27,932 bases of DNA, taken from a virus. Under the pieces are notes generated by a model. It made no database searches and was not told where the DNA came from. It was given only the letters and a program-made list of their open reading frames with translations. The stretch is taken from IMG/VR virus record IMGVR_UViG_3300040960_001799, positions 1 through 27,932 of that record. One strand, 5' to 3'. Within the stretch, counting starts at the first letter, position 1. Every line of letters begins with the position of its first letter. Positions 27,187-27,932 of the stretch are shown piece after piece. The position numbers were made by a program, and so were the translations under genes.

Positions 27187-27932
27187 TTAAGGATAGATGC
27201 TGTAGTGGGCGTTGATGTTGGCTTCGATGGCGGCGCGGGTTGCAGAGGTGTCTGACGAATAAATAATAATCTCCTGCATCTTGCCCGTAAACCGAAAAAC
27301 ACTAGGAGTAGCATCTCTTGCAAGGGCACCTATCCTGAATAGCTGGCTGGAATACTGCACACTACCACTTGTAGAAGTAGTGTAAACGGAGCTTCCGTTA
27401 TAACCACCCTGAAGTGCCGCTCCCGTATAAGTGGCAAAAAGCAGATAACGAGTGTTGCTCAACAAATTGCTTGGCGAAATAACTGTTATTTCAGACCCAT
27501 TATCGATTGAAGGTCGATGCTTGGATCCGACAAATGGATTTGCATATGAATTGCTGCCAATGACTCCAACTCCCTTGCCAAACATAACTTGCGTTGTACC
27601 TATTGATGTGGTACTGCAAACGGTGTAATGTGAGGGCAGGGCGACTCTAAGAGATTGCGAATCAGGGCAATCAAGTGCTTTAGTGGTACTCACAAACTGA
27701 ATGGCTGGCTTTGCGCCATCTGTAATTACAGCTCCACTGCTGACAATTTGAGGCTGGAATGACGTAGTTGACTGACCTGCGTTGTTTCCATTTCCACTCT
27801 GGTCGTACCAAGTCCGCACAAAGCCGTTATTCCCGGCACCAACCCACGTAGCAAGCATTCCATCGCTTACCTCTGTAGCGGTAAAGTCCTGTTCAGCATT
27901 ATCGTTTGAGCGGCGAACGCGGACAACAGCGG
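27187..27932 (-). CDS. LamG/arabinofuranosidase-like spike protein, 5' end outside window
   Basis: The frame is open to the window edge, so the start lies beyond it; an internal ATG at 27858 is not the true start. The part seen, about 247 residues, begins AVVRVRRSNDNAEQDFTATE and continues FVRTWYDQSGNGNNAGQST, a pattern of concanavalin-like domains known from arabinofuranosidase B-type and LamG proteins and often used in phage spikes. Later come HYTVCSTTSIGTTQVMFGKG, LLFATYTGAALQGGYNGSSV and KMQEIIIYSSDTSATRAAIE, the typical ending of such a jelly roll. It probably binds a sugar on the cell surface. Its place next to the head-tail genes suggests a head or collar spike. No catalytic residues were checked. 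Confidence 0.75.
   Translation of the reverse strand, partial: AVVRVRRSNDNAEQDFTATEVSDGMLATWVGAGNNGFVRTWYDQSGNGNNAGQSTTSFQPQIVSSGAVITDGAKPAIQFVSTTKALDCPDSQSLRVALPSHYTVCSTTSIGTTQVMFGKGVGVIGSNSYANPFVGSKHRPSIDNGSEITVISPSNLLSNTRYLLFATYTGAALQGGYNGSSVYTTSTSGSVQYSSQLFRIGALARDATPSVFRFTGKMQEIIIYSSDTSATRAAIEANINAHYSIYP

Noticed and set aside
1-27932. Search for tRNA, rRNA, integrase, att sites, insertion sequences and photosynthesis genes
   Set aside because: Reading both strands showed no cloverleaf with CCA-type ends, no recombinase or transposase motifs and no psbA-like gene; absence by eye is not proof.

Overview
The window is a large piece of a tailed (siphovirus-type) phage or prophage genome whose host is most likely a picocyanobacterium of the Synechococcus/Cyanobium kind. 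Three things point there: the tail module follows the lambda order (FII-, U-, V-, G/T-, H-, L-, K-, J-like); the 306-residue sigma factor has the region 1.2 to 2 sequence style of cyanobacterial group 1/2 sigma factors; and the 120-residue protein beginning MAHFAQLD belongs, as I recall it, to a family common in cyanophages. I see no integrase, no capsid, portal or terminase gene and no photosynthesis gene, so head genes and any integration functions must lie outside the window, and lysogeny cannot be decided from it.

Layout. (1) 58-2437, leftward: a ribbon-helix-helix regulator, a winged-helix replication initiator carrying a repeat array inside its coding sequence, two small proteins (one ending in an SSB-like C-terminal tip) and a lambda Z-like minor tail protein. 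(2) 2438-2495, a divergent control region with a TATAAT box and four GCCTA boxes. (3) 2496-8937, rightward: a RecB-type nuclease, a string of small proteins, two near-identical promoters, a RusA resolvase, a DUF1071-type single-strand annealing protein, a second ribbon-helix-helix protein, an SSB, a terminator, then the sigma factor and three small proteins. (4) 8934-10921, leftward: HNH endonuclease, a small unknown, a two-domain endolysin (lysozyme plus M15 peptidase) and two small membrane proteins that are holin candidates. (5) 10947-27028, leftward: the tail module in reverse map order, from the FII-like connector on the right to tail fibre, glycine-rich adhesin and the MAHFAQLD protein on the left. 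(6) 27187-27932: the 3' part of a LamG-like spike protein cut by the window edge.

How it works together. The initiator and its internal repeats probably form the replication origin, in the manner of lambda O. The rightward operon supplies a recombination and repair set (nuclease, annealing protein, SSB, RusA) and then a sigma factor that could redirect host RNA polymerase to later genes. The leftward late genes are tightly packed, mostly with ATGA or TGATG stop/start overlaps, and contain a textbook -1 frameshift signal between the G-like and T-like tail chaperone frames. Several genes were found by direct reading of short frames (58, 55, 48, 25 and 19 residues). No stretch longer than about 170 bases lacks a gene; the two largest gaps (3368-3533 and 27029-27186) hold promoters and leaders.
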